From NCBI RefSeq assembly GCF_938045465.1, contig NZ_CALIBF010000151.1:1-9253 (forward strand): 9,253 nt of DNA, in the 5' to 3' direction. This document shows, one piece after another, positions 1 through 5,449 of the stretch. Positions within the stretch are counted from its first letter, which is position 1, and every line of letters begins with the position of its first letter. The position numbers and the translations under genes are program-made. This DNA is from an uncultured Campylobacter sp. GTDB taxonomy: Bacteria; Campylobacterota; Campylobacteria; Campylobacterales; Campylobacteraceae. The notes below the pieces were generated by a model. The model was given only the letters and a program-made list of their open reading frames with translations. It did not search any database and was not told the DNA's origin.

Positions 1-668
1 GCATCCCGCGACATCCCGCGCCAAAGGCGCTCGACGTATTTTACATACCAAGCCTTTTTGTCGCGATCGTATTTCCACAGCAGCGCAAAAATGCTGTTAA
101 AGCCCTCAAAACGACATACGACGCCGCTTGCATTCGCGTCGCTAAATCCTAAAAGCGACCTATCTTTTACGCGAATCGGCAGGCTAAGTCCCACCTCTTT
201 TAGCCCAAACTCTAGGCACCGCGCTATCCAGCGCCACTGCGTGGAAGCGGGCTCATCCTCTCGCCCTTTTTGCGCGAGCCGTCCAGTGAAAAACTCGCGC
301 GCTTTTTGCAAAAGTGGCGAGCCCGTGCTTTCGTCGGCGCCTTTTTCGCTCGCCGCTTTTTCATTTGCCGCTTCTTTGCCGTTCGCGCGCTTTTGCTCCG
401 CTGCACCGCCGCTTTCTCTGGCTTCGTCCGTCGCACTGCTTTGCACTGCGCCGTACGCATCTTTTTGCTCCGCAGCTTTACTTGCGTCGTTTACGCCGCC
501 ATACGCTGCGCGGATCGCGCCCTCTGCGGTGCGGAAATGCTCCTTTGCAAACTCAAAATTTAAATATTTTATATATTTTTGATCTTGCGACGGCCGCTCA
601 GGATTGCCGCGCAGAGCTGATTTTAGCGCGACGCACAGCGCGCACGAGAGATATATTTCGCCGTTCAT
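1..668 (-). CDS. hypothetical protein, C-terminus cut by window edge
   Basis: An open minus-strand frame runs from ATG at 666-668 to the left edge without a stop, giving 222 codons. An AAAGGA ribosome site lies 5 bases upstream, which supports this start. Residues 1-60 (starting MNGEIYLSCALCVALK) look folded. Residues about 61-115 are an Ala/Glu/Lys/Gly-rich low-complexity stretch, probably a flexible linker. Residues about 116-222 are again rich in Trp, Tyr and Phe (QWRWIARCLEFGLKEVGL, then YVERLWRGMSRD at the edge) and look like a second folded part. There is no lipobox or clear transmembrane segment. I do not recognise the family and assign no function. The long unbroken frame, the ribosome site and the aromatic-rich ends argue that it is a real gene. 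Overlapping plus-strand frames are low-complexity shadows. It is separated by about 400 bp from pyrC and is probably transcribed alone. Confidence 0.75.
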   Translation of the reverse strand, partial: MNGEIYLSCALCVALKSALRGNPERPSQDQKYIKYLNFEFAKEHFRTAEGAIRAAYGGVNDASKAAEQKDAYGAVQSSATDEARESGGAAEQKRANGKEAANEKAASEKGADESTGSPLLQKAREFFTGRLAQKGREDEPASTQWRWIARCLEFGLKEVGLSLPIRVKDRSLLGFSDANASGVVCRFEGFNSIFALLWKYDRDKKAWYVKYVERLWRGMSRD

Positions 669-709
669 AGATATCCTTTAAATTTCGATCGTTCCCGTTC
701 ATGCGCGGG

Positions 710-715
710 ATTATT
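710..715 (-). promoter_or_regulatory. possible -10 box for the gene at 1-668
   Basis: On the minus strand the hexamer AATAAT matches the TATAAT consensus at five of six positions. It lies about 42 bases ahead of the ATG, leaving a leader of about 35 bases. A small dyad (TCCCG at 693-697, CGGGA at 706-710) overlaps the likely transcription start. No -35 element is expected, because Campylobacter sigma-70 promoters usually lack one. This is a pattern match only. Confidence 0.35.
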
Positions 716-807
716 CACGCACGGCGCAGAAATTTAACTACGATAAAACTAGCCGCCATGGCGTGAAATTTTAAAATTAGCCGCCGTATCGAAAGAAAAT
801 GCCGCTA

Positions 808-890
808 TAAATTTAAAGCAACTCGCATCGGTAAAATTCCGAGGCCGAAATCCACGAGCGACACAGGCAAGGCGATGCGGGTTAAATTTA
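808..890. repeat. imperfect inverted repeat in gap
   Basis: The left arm is at 808-830 and the right arm at 873-890. Each arm joins the word TAAATTTAA to a C(T/C)CGCATCG block. The left arm has five extra bases between the two parts. Apart from that bulge and one T/C difference the arms are complementary, enclosing about 42 bases. Neither strand shows a T-run directly after the structure, so it is not a standard terminator. It could be a structured RNA, a decayed small mobile element, or chance in sequence rich in palindromic AT words. Confidence 0.45.
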
Positions 891-1072
891 CGCGCACTTT
901 AAAAATGACAAACCGCTTTAAAAAAATTTCAACCGCGCTCGCGTTATGAAATTTTAAAAGTAAGCCGTTGCACCCAAACTAGCTAAATTTAAAATGAAGC
1001 AATCGCTCCGTTTATGCTACGGAAGCCGATCATCCGCAAGTCGCCGATCGCAATCCCCACGTCGCAAGTGCC

Positions 1073-2353
1073 CTACGCTACGACGTTTGGAAACTCATAG
1101 ACCACGCGGCCGCTTTTGATCGTGCATACCGCGGCGCCCGTAAGTTGCTTGCCGAAAAGCGGCGAGTTGCACGATTTGGACTTATTTAGCGCCTCGTCGT
1201 AAACGTAGGAAATCTGCGGATCGATGATCGCGACGTCGGCCAAAAAGCCCTCTTTAATCTCGCCTTTGTCTTTTAAATTTAGAATTTTAGCCGGGTTAAA
1301 CGAGCAGAGGCGCACCATATCTTCAAGGCTGATGACGCCCTGCTCTACAAGCCGCAGCGTAAGCGGCACGAGGGTTTGAAGTCCTAAAATTCCAAACGGC
1401 GCGTGGTCGAATTCGACGAATTTATCGTCGGTGTTGTGCGGAGCGTGATCGGTCACGATGGCGTCGATTAGACCGCTTTTAAGCGCCTCTCTGATCGCTT
1501 GCACGTCGCTTTGGGTGCGAAGCGGCGGCGACATTTTAAAATTCGTATCGTATCCCATCAGCTCGCGCTCGTCGAAGGTGAAGTGATGCGGCGTAGCCTC
1601 GCAGGTGACGCGGATACCCTCGCGCTTAGCCTGCTCGATGAGTTTTAGCGACCACGCCGAGCTTACGTGCGCGATGTGGATGTGCCCGCCAGTCTTTTTG
1701 GCAAGCAGCAGATCGCGCGCGATCATAATCTCCTCTTTTTCGCTCGCCATCCCCTTTAGACCGAGGATCGCACTGACCTTGCCCTCGTTCATCACGCCGC
1801 CGTGGCAAAGCGAGCAATCCTCGCTGTGATTTATCACGAATGAGCCGAAGTGCGCGGAGTATTCGAGCGCCTGTCGCATCACGGAGCTGTCGGTCACGGG
1901 CAGTCCGTCGTCGCTGAAGGCCACGCAGCCGGCTTCCAGCATATCGCCCATCTCGACGATCTTTGCGCCCTTGCAGTCCTGCGAGATCGCGCCTATGGGC
2001 AGTAGATCGATAAGCCCGCGCTGTTTAGCCTTGGCGATCATCGCCCGAGTGATGCTGGAGTTGTCGTTCACGGGCTTGGTATTCGCCATCGGGAGGCAGG
2101 TCGTCACGCCGCCTGCGACCGCGGTTTCGCTGCCGCTGATGACGTCGTCTTTGTATTCGAGCCCCGGGTCTCTAAAATGCACGTGCATATCGATGAGTCC
2201 CGGCATCACGAGCTTGCCCGCAGCGTCTATGACGCAGTCTGCGGCGGGGCACTCGCGCGTGATCTTTGAAATTTTATCGCCCTCGATCAGGACGTTCGCT
2301 TCCTCGCTGCCGCCCCAATTAACGATCGTGCCGTTTTTTATTAAAATTTTCAT
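1073..2353 (-). CDS. pyrC: dihydroorotase, class I
   Basis: This is a cytoplasmic zinc amidohydrolase that interconverts N-carbamoyl-L-aspartate and L-dihydroorotate, the third step of UMP synthesis. It has 426 residues, the usual length for class I (long) bacterial dihydroorotases and longer than the E. coli-type enzyme of about 350. The metal-binding HVHFRDPG motif is at residues 57-64. The other expected ligands are visible: the FSDDG Asp pair at 148-149, His176 in NHSED, His229 in HIAHVSS, and Asp302 in TDHAPH. All are present, so this should be an active enzyme and not one of the inactive PyrC-like partners that sit next to pyrB in some bacteria. The ATG is inside the pyrB stop region (ATGA, 4 bp overlap), with an AGGAG site at 2360-2364 inside pyrB, so translation is probably coupled to pyrB. 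Confidence 0.95.
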   Translation of the reverse strand: MKILIKNGTIVNWGGSEEANVLIEGDKISKITRECPAADCVIDAAGKLVMPGLIDMHVHFRDPGLEYKDDVISGSETAVAGGVTTCLPMANTKPVNDNSSITRAMIAKAKQRGLIDLLPIGAISQDCKGAKIVEMGDMLEAGCVAFSDDGLPVTDSSVMRQALEYSAHFGSFVINHSEDCSLCHGGVMNEGKVSAILGLKGMASEKEEIMIARDLLLAKKTGGHIHIAHVSSAWSLKLIEQAKREGIRVTCEATPHHFTFDERELMGYDTNFKMSPPLRTQSDVQAIREALKSGLIDAIVTDHAPHNTDDKFVEFDHAPFGILGLQTLVPLTLRLVEQGVISLEDMVRLCSFNPAKILNLKDKGEIKEGFLADVAIIDPQISYVYDEALNKSKSCNSPLFGKQLTGAAVCTIKSGRVVYEFPNVVA

Positions 2354-3279
2354 CGTGCGCTCCTGTTTAAATTTATCGTATGAAGTATCGCCATTCGCAT
2401 CGCCTCGCCGTTTTCTACCTGATCTAAAACGCAGCTATAGCGCGGATCGTCGGCTACGTCGGAGTTGATCTCCACGCCGCGGTTGATCGGGCCGGGATGC
2501 ATTATCATGACGCCCTCTTTCGCCGCTTGCATGCGCTTAGCGGTAAGTCCGAAAAATTTCGAGTACTCGCGCACGCTCGGGAAGCTCGGCTCGCCGTCTT
2601 GCCGCTCAAGCTGAATTCTAAGCATAATGATGACATCGGCGCCCTCGATCGCCTCCTCTATGCTTTTGCATATAGGGCAGCCGAACGCGTCGCAGTCGCG
2701 CAGCATCATCGGAGGGCCGAAGAGCCGCACGTTTATGCCGAGCTTTTTCATCGCCCAGATGTCGCTTCTAGCCACGCGCGAGCGGAATATATCGCCGATG
2801 ATCGCGACGTTTAAATTCTCGATCCTGCCTTTGTGCTCGCTGATCGTAAAAAGATCCAGCAGCGCCTGGCTCGGGTGCTCGTTCAGCCCGTCGCCCGCAT
2901 TTACGATCGATGCGTCGCAGTTGGCCGCGACAAATTTAGCCGCGCCCGAGCAGCTGTGGCGCAGCACGAAGATATCGGTGCGCATCGCCTGCATATTTCT
3001 GATGGTGTCGATCAGCGTCTCGCCCTTTTTCGTGCTGCTGTCCGCAGCGGTGAAATTTACGCTGTCCGCGCCCAGGCGCTTGGCTGCGATCTCAAAGCTC
3101 GTGCGGGTGCGGGTGGAGTTTTCGAAAAACGCGTTGATGACCGTCTTGCCGCGAAGCGAGTCGGATTTTTTGATATCGCTGCGATTCAGCGCTTTAAACT
3201 CGCGCGCCAGATCTATAAAGTCGTAGATGTCCTCGCGGCTCAGATCCTGCGCGCTAAGAAGATGCTTTAGCTTATACAT
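2350..3279 (-). CDS. pyrB: aspartate carbamoyltransferase, catalytic subunit
   Basis: This cytoplasmic enzyme joins carbamoyl phosphate and L-aspartate to give N-carbamoylaspartate, the committed step of pyrimidine synthesis. Its 309 residues match the family length. The carbamoyl-phosphate loop STRTRTSFE is at 55-63, and the SSTKKGE loop with its lysines is at 81-87. HPSQALLDL is at 135-143, SRVARSD at 167-173, the aspartate-side R221/Q223 in MLRIQ, and HPGPINRGVE at 261-270. An AGGAG site lies just upstream of the ATG. No regulatory chain gene (pyrI) is adjacent. It is the first gene of a pyrB-pyrC operon and overlaps pyrC by 4 bp, which would feed its product straight to the next enzyme. 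The predicted leader is only about 28 bases, too short for a classical attenuator, so any pyrimidine control would have to act some other way. Confidence 0.96.
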   Translation of the reverse strand: MYKLKHLLSAQDLSREDIYDFIDLAREFKALNRSDIKKSDSLRGKTVINAFFENSTRTRTSFEIAAKRLGADSVNFTAADSSTKKGETLIDTIRNMQAMRTDIFVLRHSCSGAAKFVAANCDASIVNAGDGLNEHPSQALLDLFTISEHKGRIENLNVAIIGDIFRSRVARSDIWAMKKLGINVRLFGPPMMLRDCDAFGCPICKSIEEAIEGADVIIMLRIQLERQDGEPSFPSVREYSKFFGLTAKRMQAAKEGVMIMHPGPINRGVEINSDVADDPRYSCVLDQVENGEAMRMAILHTINLNRSAR

Positions 3280-3313
3280 TCCCTCTCCTTTTTTGGGCCG
3301 AATTTCAGCCGTA

Positions 3314-3327
3314 ATTGTATAAAAAAA
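3314..3327 (-). promoter_or_regulatory. likely pyrBC promoter (-10 with upstream T-tract)
   Basis: On the minus strand seven Ts run into ATACAAT, giving TACAAT (five of six to consensus, 3314-3319) directly behind a T-tract. T-rich sequence ahead of a TATAAT-like box is the known pattern of Campylobacter sigma-70 promoters. The implied start is near 3307, about 28 bases ahead of the pyrB ATG. Confidence 0.55.
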
Positions 3328-3335
3328 TCTCTGAT

Positions 3336-3518
3336 AAAATTTTAAAATTTAAAAGCTGGGCTCAAATTTAGACGCGAAATTTTGCTTGAAATTTCATTTG
3401 AGTTCGCATACGAAGCGCGAGCGGAATTTCGGGGTAAAATTTAAAAATTTTGAGATTAAATTTAGGCTTCTTGAGCGAAAATTTTAAAAATCCGCCACGC
3501 CGTTGCGCGTAAAATTTT
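3336..3518. repeat. cluster of AAATTT-type words
   Basis: Eleven AAATTT-like cores (ten AAATTT, one GAATTT) lie within about 180 bp upstream of pyrB. By hand their centres fall near 3339, 3347, 3366, 3379, 3391, 3426, 3439, 3447, 3460, 3481 and 3514. Many spacings are near 12-13, 21 or 33-35 bases. That is close to multiples of a helical turn and could produce intrinsic bending. The gap has no coding sequence. Confidence 0.6.
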
Positions 3519-3541
3519 AAAGCTTTACGCGCAGCAGGCGG
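3486..3541 (-). terminator. intrinsic terminator of the oxidoreductase gene
   Basis: Reading on the minus strand, the structure begins about 17 bases after the stop of the gene at 3559-4089. An outer GCC-rich stem (3537-3541 with 3492-3496) encloses a perfect 10-bp inner stem (3524-3533 with 3504-3513) around a 10-base loop. The outer stem is followed by A and then five Ts (3486-3490). Position, stem and T-run all fit a Rho-independent terminator. It separates this gene from the pyrBC operon. Confidence 0.8.
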
Positions 3542-3558
3542 CTAGAAAAACAAAGAAT

Positions 3559-4089
3559 TTAAAGCTGATTTAAATACTTTATATAATTTTTCGCACTATT
3601 TTCTACGGCTTGCTCGCTTTTATCGTAAGTAAAGCCGTACGAGACGAAATTTGGTAGCGCAACTGCGCCGACGAAATTAAACGTAGCCTTAAATGGCGCT
3701 AGCACCTCATCCACGCTAAAGCCCACGATGCCGTTTTTAGAATAGTTTGCCTCGGTCGCGCCAAGCGAGATCGCAAGCGCGAATTTTTTGCCCTTAAGCT
3801 TGCCGCCGCTCTCTGCGCCATAAGCCCAGCCGCGCGTAAAAACATCCTCAAACCACTGCTTAAGAAGCGGTGTACAGTTTGAAAAACGAAACGGAAACTG
3901 AAGCACGATTTTATCGTGGCTTTCGAGCAGTTTTTGCTCCTTTTCCACATCGATTTTGAAGTCCGCATAAAGCGCGTAGAGATCATGAAGCTCGAACTTA
4001 TCGGGATGCGCTAGCACGGCATCCCTCCAGTGGCGGTTTACGAGCGAGTTTGCGATATTTGGATGAGCCAAAATAATGAGAGTTTTCAT
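3559..4089 (-). CDS. NAD(P)H-dependent oxidoreductase, flavodoxin-2 fold
   Basis: A 176-residue soluble flavoprotein of the MdaB/KefF/YwrO group, which transfers electrons from NAD(P)H through a bound flavin to quinones or similar acceptors. It opens with the family signature MKTLIILAHPN (beta strand and phosphate loop). Residues about 63-91 carry the hallmark segment QFPFRFSNCTPLLKQW followed by FTRGWAYG. LAISLGATE follows near 105-113. The Arg in FPFRFS sits where relatives usually have Trp, next to the flavin site, which may tune activity. An AAAGGAT ribosome site at 4094-4100 fixes the ATG. It has its own TATAAT box upstream and terminator downstream, so it is a single-gene unit. The physiological substrate cannot be told from sequence, so no gene symbol is given. 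A role in quinone detoxification or oxidative stress is only the family default. Confidence 0.88.
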   Translation of the reverse strand: MKTLIILAHPNIANSLVNRHWRDAVLAHPDKFELHDLYALYADFKIDVEKEQKLLESHDKIVLQFPFRFSNCTPLLKQWFEDVFTRGWAYGAESGGKLKGKKFALAISLGATEANYSKNGIVGFSVDEVLAPFKATFNFVGAVALPNFVSYGFTYDKSEQAVENSAKNYIKYLNQL

Positions 4090-4121
4090 TTCTATCCTTT
4101 AAATTTGAAATTGCGGGGCGC

Positions 4122-4127
4122 ATTATA
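4122..4127 (-). promoter_or_regulatory. -10 box of the oxidoreductase gene
   Basis: A perfect TATAAT on the minus strand lies 32 bases ahead of the ATG, predicting a leader of about 26 bases. The surrounding GCTATAATG is nearly the same as the cinA promoter box at 6604-6609. Confidence 0.7.
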
Positions 4128-4418
4128 GCCCTACTTCGTAAAATTTTTCCTATTTTATCGCAAGCGACCTTAAATTCTAAAGCTATACCGACCGCCACCT
4201 GCTTATCTTTGCAGCGGTTTCAAAGAGCGCGAGCTTTGAATTCCAAACTTCATTCACTACTCGCGCTTTATTTTAGAAATGCTCGCCCTTGGGGCACTCG
4301 TCGCGTTTTACAGAGGTTTACCACTTCTTTACAAATATTCATATTCCATTGCGGAGGCTCGCGCGAGTAAAATTTTAACGAAACAGCTGCGCATGGGAAA
4401 TTTTAATAAAATTTAGCG
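4128..4418. other. non-coding stretch with a partial repeat copy and dyads
   Basis: No convincing gene in either direction. It holds a weak third copy of the lipoprotein gene tail at about 4170-4200. There is an inverted repeat GCGCGAG (4227-4233) / CTCGCGC (4260-4266), followed on the plus strand by TTTATTTT. A perfect 10-base palindrome CTCGCGCGAG sits at 4358-4367, and several AAATTTTA words follow. None of the dyads has the stem plus T-run on the minus strand expected of a terminator for the lipoprotein gene. Confidence 0.45.
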
Positions 4419-4554
4419 CCGTTTCTCTGCGAGCATTCGCTACAACAAACAAATTGAAGCGAAATTTAGTGCCGCTTAAATTCTAAAACCTTGCCCATCG
4501 GTTCTGTTGTCGGACTGCGGGTGCTCATCGCGCTCTTATGAGTGTCCGTCACGC
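4419..4554 (-). pseudogene. decayed copy of the lipoprotein gene 3' end
   Basis: This segment aligns without gaps to 4591-4726 at a constant offset of 172 bp. About 62 of 97 bases match by hand over 4439-4535, with much longer exact blocks such as TCATCGCGCTC and AAATTCTAAA. Read in the frame matching the lipoprotein tail, it gives HS-stop-ERDE...QGFRI-stop. The real gene gives HSQERDD...RQSFRI-stop, with the same 22-position length. The in-frame TAA replaces a Gln codon. A 61-codon TTG-initiated frame also crosses this copy (4466-4651), but it has no ribosome site of its own that I can see and is probably not a gene. Confidence 0.65.
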
Positions 4555-4590
4555 TTTCGTGCAGGCTCGTTACGCTCCCGCGAAGACTTG

Positions 4591-4726
4591 CCGCTTTCCT
4601 GCGGGTGGTAGTTACAACAAAAAATTTTGAGTAGAATTTAGCGTAATTCAAATTCTAAAGCTTTGCCTACCAGCCGCCTCTTCAGGATCTGAATTATCAT
4701 CGCGCTCCTGCGAGTGCTCGCCGCGC
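4591..4726 (-). repeat. parent copy of the 172-bp-offset repeat
   Basis: The partner of the decayed copy at 4419-4554. It covers the last 26 codons or so of the lipoprotein gene plus about 57 bases downstream, ending near TTACAACAAA at 4612-4621. Homology therefore extends past the stop codon into non-coding DNA, so the duplicated unit was a DNA segment and not a protein domain. Confidence 0.6.
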
Positions 4727-5436
4727 GGCTCCTGTCTAGGCTGCACGCCAAAGCCCTCCAAGACCTTACCTAGGCTATCGTTTGCGTCCTTGATGATACC
4801 TTGCAGGCTTTCGCCCATCTTATCGAGGTTTTTGCCCGCCTCGCGTGCCGCCGCCTCGCCCTGCTTTAGCAGATCCTTGGTCCTATCCGCGTTACGAGCG
4901 GCGAAATCGTTCAGCGCTTCGGGCGCCTTTTTCTGCAAATTTTGCAAGGCCTCGCCCAAAACTTTAGCATCGTTTGCAAGCTCGTCTATCGTAGAGTTCA
5001 GATCGGATTTTTGCTTGCTCTCAAAGCCCTGCGACATGGAATTTTGCACGGAGCTTTGCGTGGAATTTTGCGTGGAGCTTTGAGCGGAATTTTGCCCCGA
5101 GCTATCCGCGCTTTTATTAAAATTTCGCCCTTGATTACCCGCGCTAAAATTCTGCTCCGAACGCGTGCTTTGTTCGCGATCTTGTCCGTCCGATCCGCCG
5201 TCGCAGCCGCTCAAAACGCACGCCGCGACTAGCGCCAAAGTAAAATTTCGCGCCGCATTTATAAAGCTAAAATCGTTTATAAAATTAAAATTTCTAGCGC
5301 GACCCGTCGAGATAAAATTTTGCTCGCTGCCAGCTGAAACGGAATTTCGCAGCCGTTTAAAGCCCTGCTCGCCGCTAGCTCGGATAAAATTCTGCGCCAA
5401 ATCGCCTCCGCACCCTTTCAAAATTCGTCTTTTCAA
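4648..5436 (-). CDS. putative lipoprotein with long N-terminal extension
   Basis: A 262-residue protein of unknown function. A hydrophobic segment TLALVAACVLSGC (66-78) ends in a clear lipobox, with Cys78 as the predicted lipid-modified residue. Unusually, 62 or so residues precede the signal segment, and I find no ATG, GTG or TTG between codon 14 and the hydrophobic core that could serve as a later start. The TTG start at 5434-5436 has a strong AAAGGAG site six bases upstream that overlaps the cinA stop. Nine [Q/R]-N-[F/S] motifs lie at residues 15, 39, 48, 63, 95, 104, 115, 123 and 131. The last three fall in a Ser/Gln/Thr-rich linker built from a 24-bp repeat. Residues about 144-228 are charged and helical (STIDELANDAKVLGEALQNL onward), perhaps coiled. 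The tail is charged and polar. It probably forms an operon with cinA, 11 bases upstream. I do not recognise a family. Confidence 0.72.
   Translation of the reverse strand: MKRRILKGCGGDLAQNFIRASGEQGFKRLRNSVSAGSEQNFISTGRARNFNFINDFSFINAARNFTLALVAACVLSGCDGGSDGQDREQSTRSEQNFSAGNQGRNFNKSADSSGQNSAQSSTQNSTQSSVQNSMSQGFESKQKSDLNSTIDELANDAKVLGEALQNLQKKAPEALNDFAARNADRTKDLLKQGEAAAREAGKNLDKMGESLQGIIKDANDSLGKVLEGFGVQPRQEPRGEHSQERDDNSDPEEAAGRQSFRI
5037..5108 (-). repeat. three 24-bp tandem repeats in the lipoprotein gene
   Basis: Three imperfect 24-base units (5037-5060, 5061-5084, 5085-5108) encode an eight-residue repeat of the type T-Q-N-S-T-Q-S-S. The first two units differ at only a few bases and the third has drifted in its second half. 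As the unit is a multiple of three, copy-number change would lengthen or shorten the linker without shifting the frame. Confidence 0.8.
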
Positions 5437-5442
5437 AATCCG

Positions 5443-5449
5443 CTCCTTT
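5443..5449 (-). promoter_or_regulatory. ribosome site that sets the TTG start
   Basis: AAAGGAG on the minus strand overlaps the cinA TAA stop (5448-5450) and lies six bases ahead of TTG at 5434-5436. This strength and spacing support the otherwise unexpected TTG start and suggest translational coupling to cinA. Confidence 0.75.

Larger units (their letters stand above)
669..1072. other. intergenic gap between pyrC and the left-edge gene
   Basis: I see no gene in these roughly 400 bases. They alternate GC-rich patches with AAATTT-type words. They hold a possible promoter for the left-edge gene, the inverted repeat listed separately (808-890), and a small hairpin at 1005-1026 (seven base pairs with one bulged base, loop 1012-1018). 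On the minus strand the hairpin lies about 47 bases past the pyrC stop and is followed, after some ten bases, by ATTTTAAATTT. It could therefore be a weak pyrC terminator, but there is no proper T-run directly after the stem. Confidence 0.5.

Noticed and set aside
58..582. Plus-strand frame of 174 codons opposite the left-edge gene
   Set aside because: Its Ser/Ala/Pro/Phe-rich composition is what the reverse of an Ala/Glu/Lys-rich frame gives. The minus-strand frame is longer, has a ribosome site and looks like protein.
1971..2468. Plus-strand frame of 165 codons across the pyrB-pyrC junction
   Set aside because: A shadow of two confirmed enzymes on the other strand.
2627..3226. Plus-strand frame of 199 codons opposite pyrB
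   Set aside because: pyrB is unmistakable over the same bases, and this frame shows no family motif.
3336..3518. AT-word cluster as a CRISPR array or replication origin
   Set aside because: There are no equal-length repeats with unique spacers, no DnaA-type boxes that I can see, and no dnaA or dnaN nearby.
3998..4198. 66-codon minus-strand frame upstream of and overlapping the oxidoreductase gene
   Set aside because: It runs through the TATAAT promoter and into the oxidoreductase gene in another frame, so it is unlikely to be translated.
4227..4275. GCGCGAG/CTCGCGC dyad followed by TTTATTTT as a terminator
   Set aside because: The T-rich side is on the plus strand, where no gene ends. The minus strand, which carries the neighbouring genes, has no T-run after it.
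4466..4651. 61-codon TTG-initiated minus-strand frame just after the lipoprotein gene
   Set aside because: It starts on a TTG at the lipoprotein stop with no clear ribosome site, and it crosses the decayed repeat copy. Its composition is Ser/Thr/Arg-rich without a recognisable fold.
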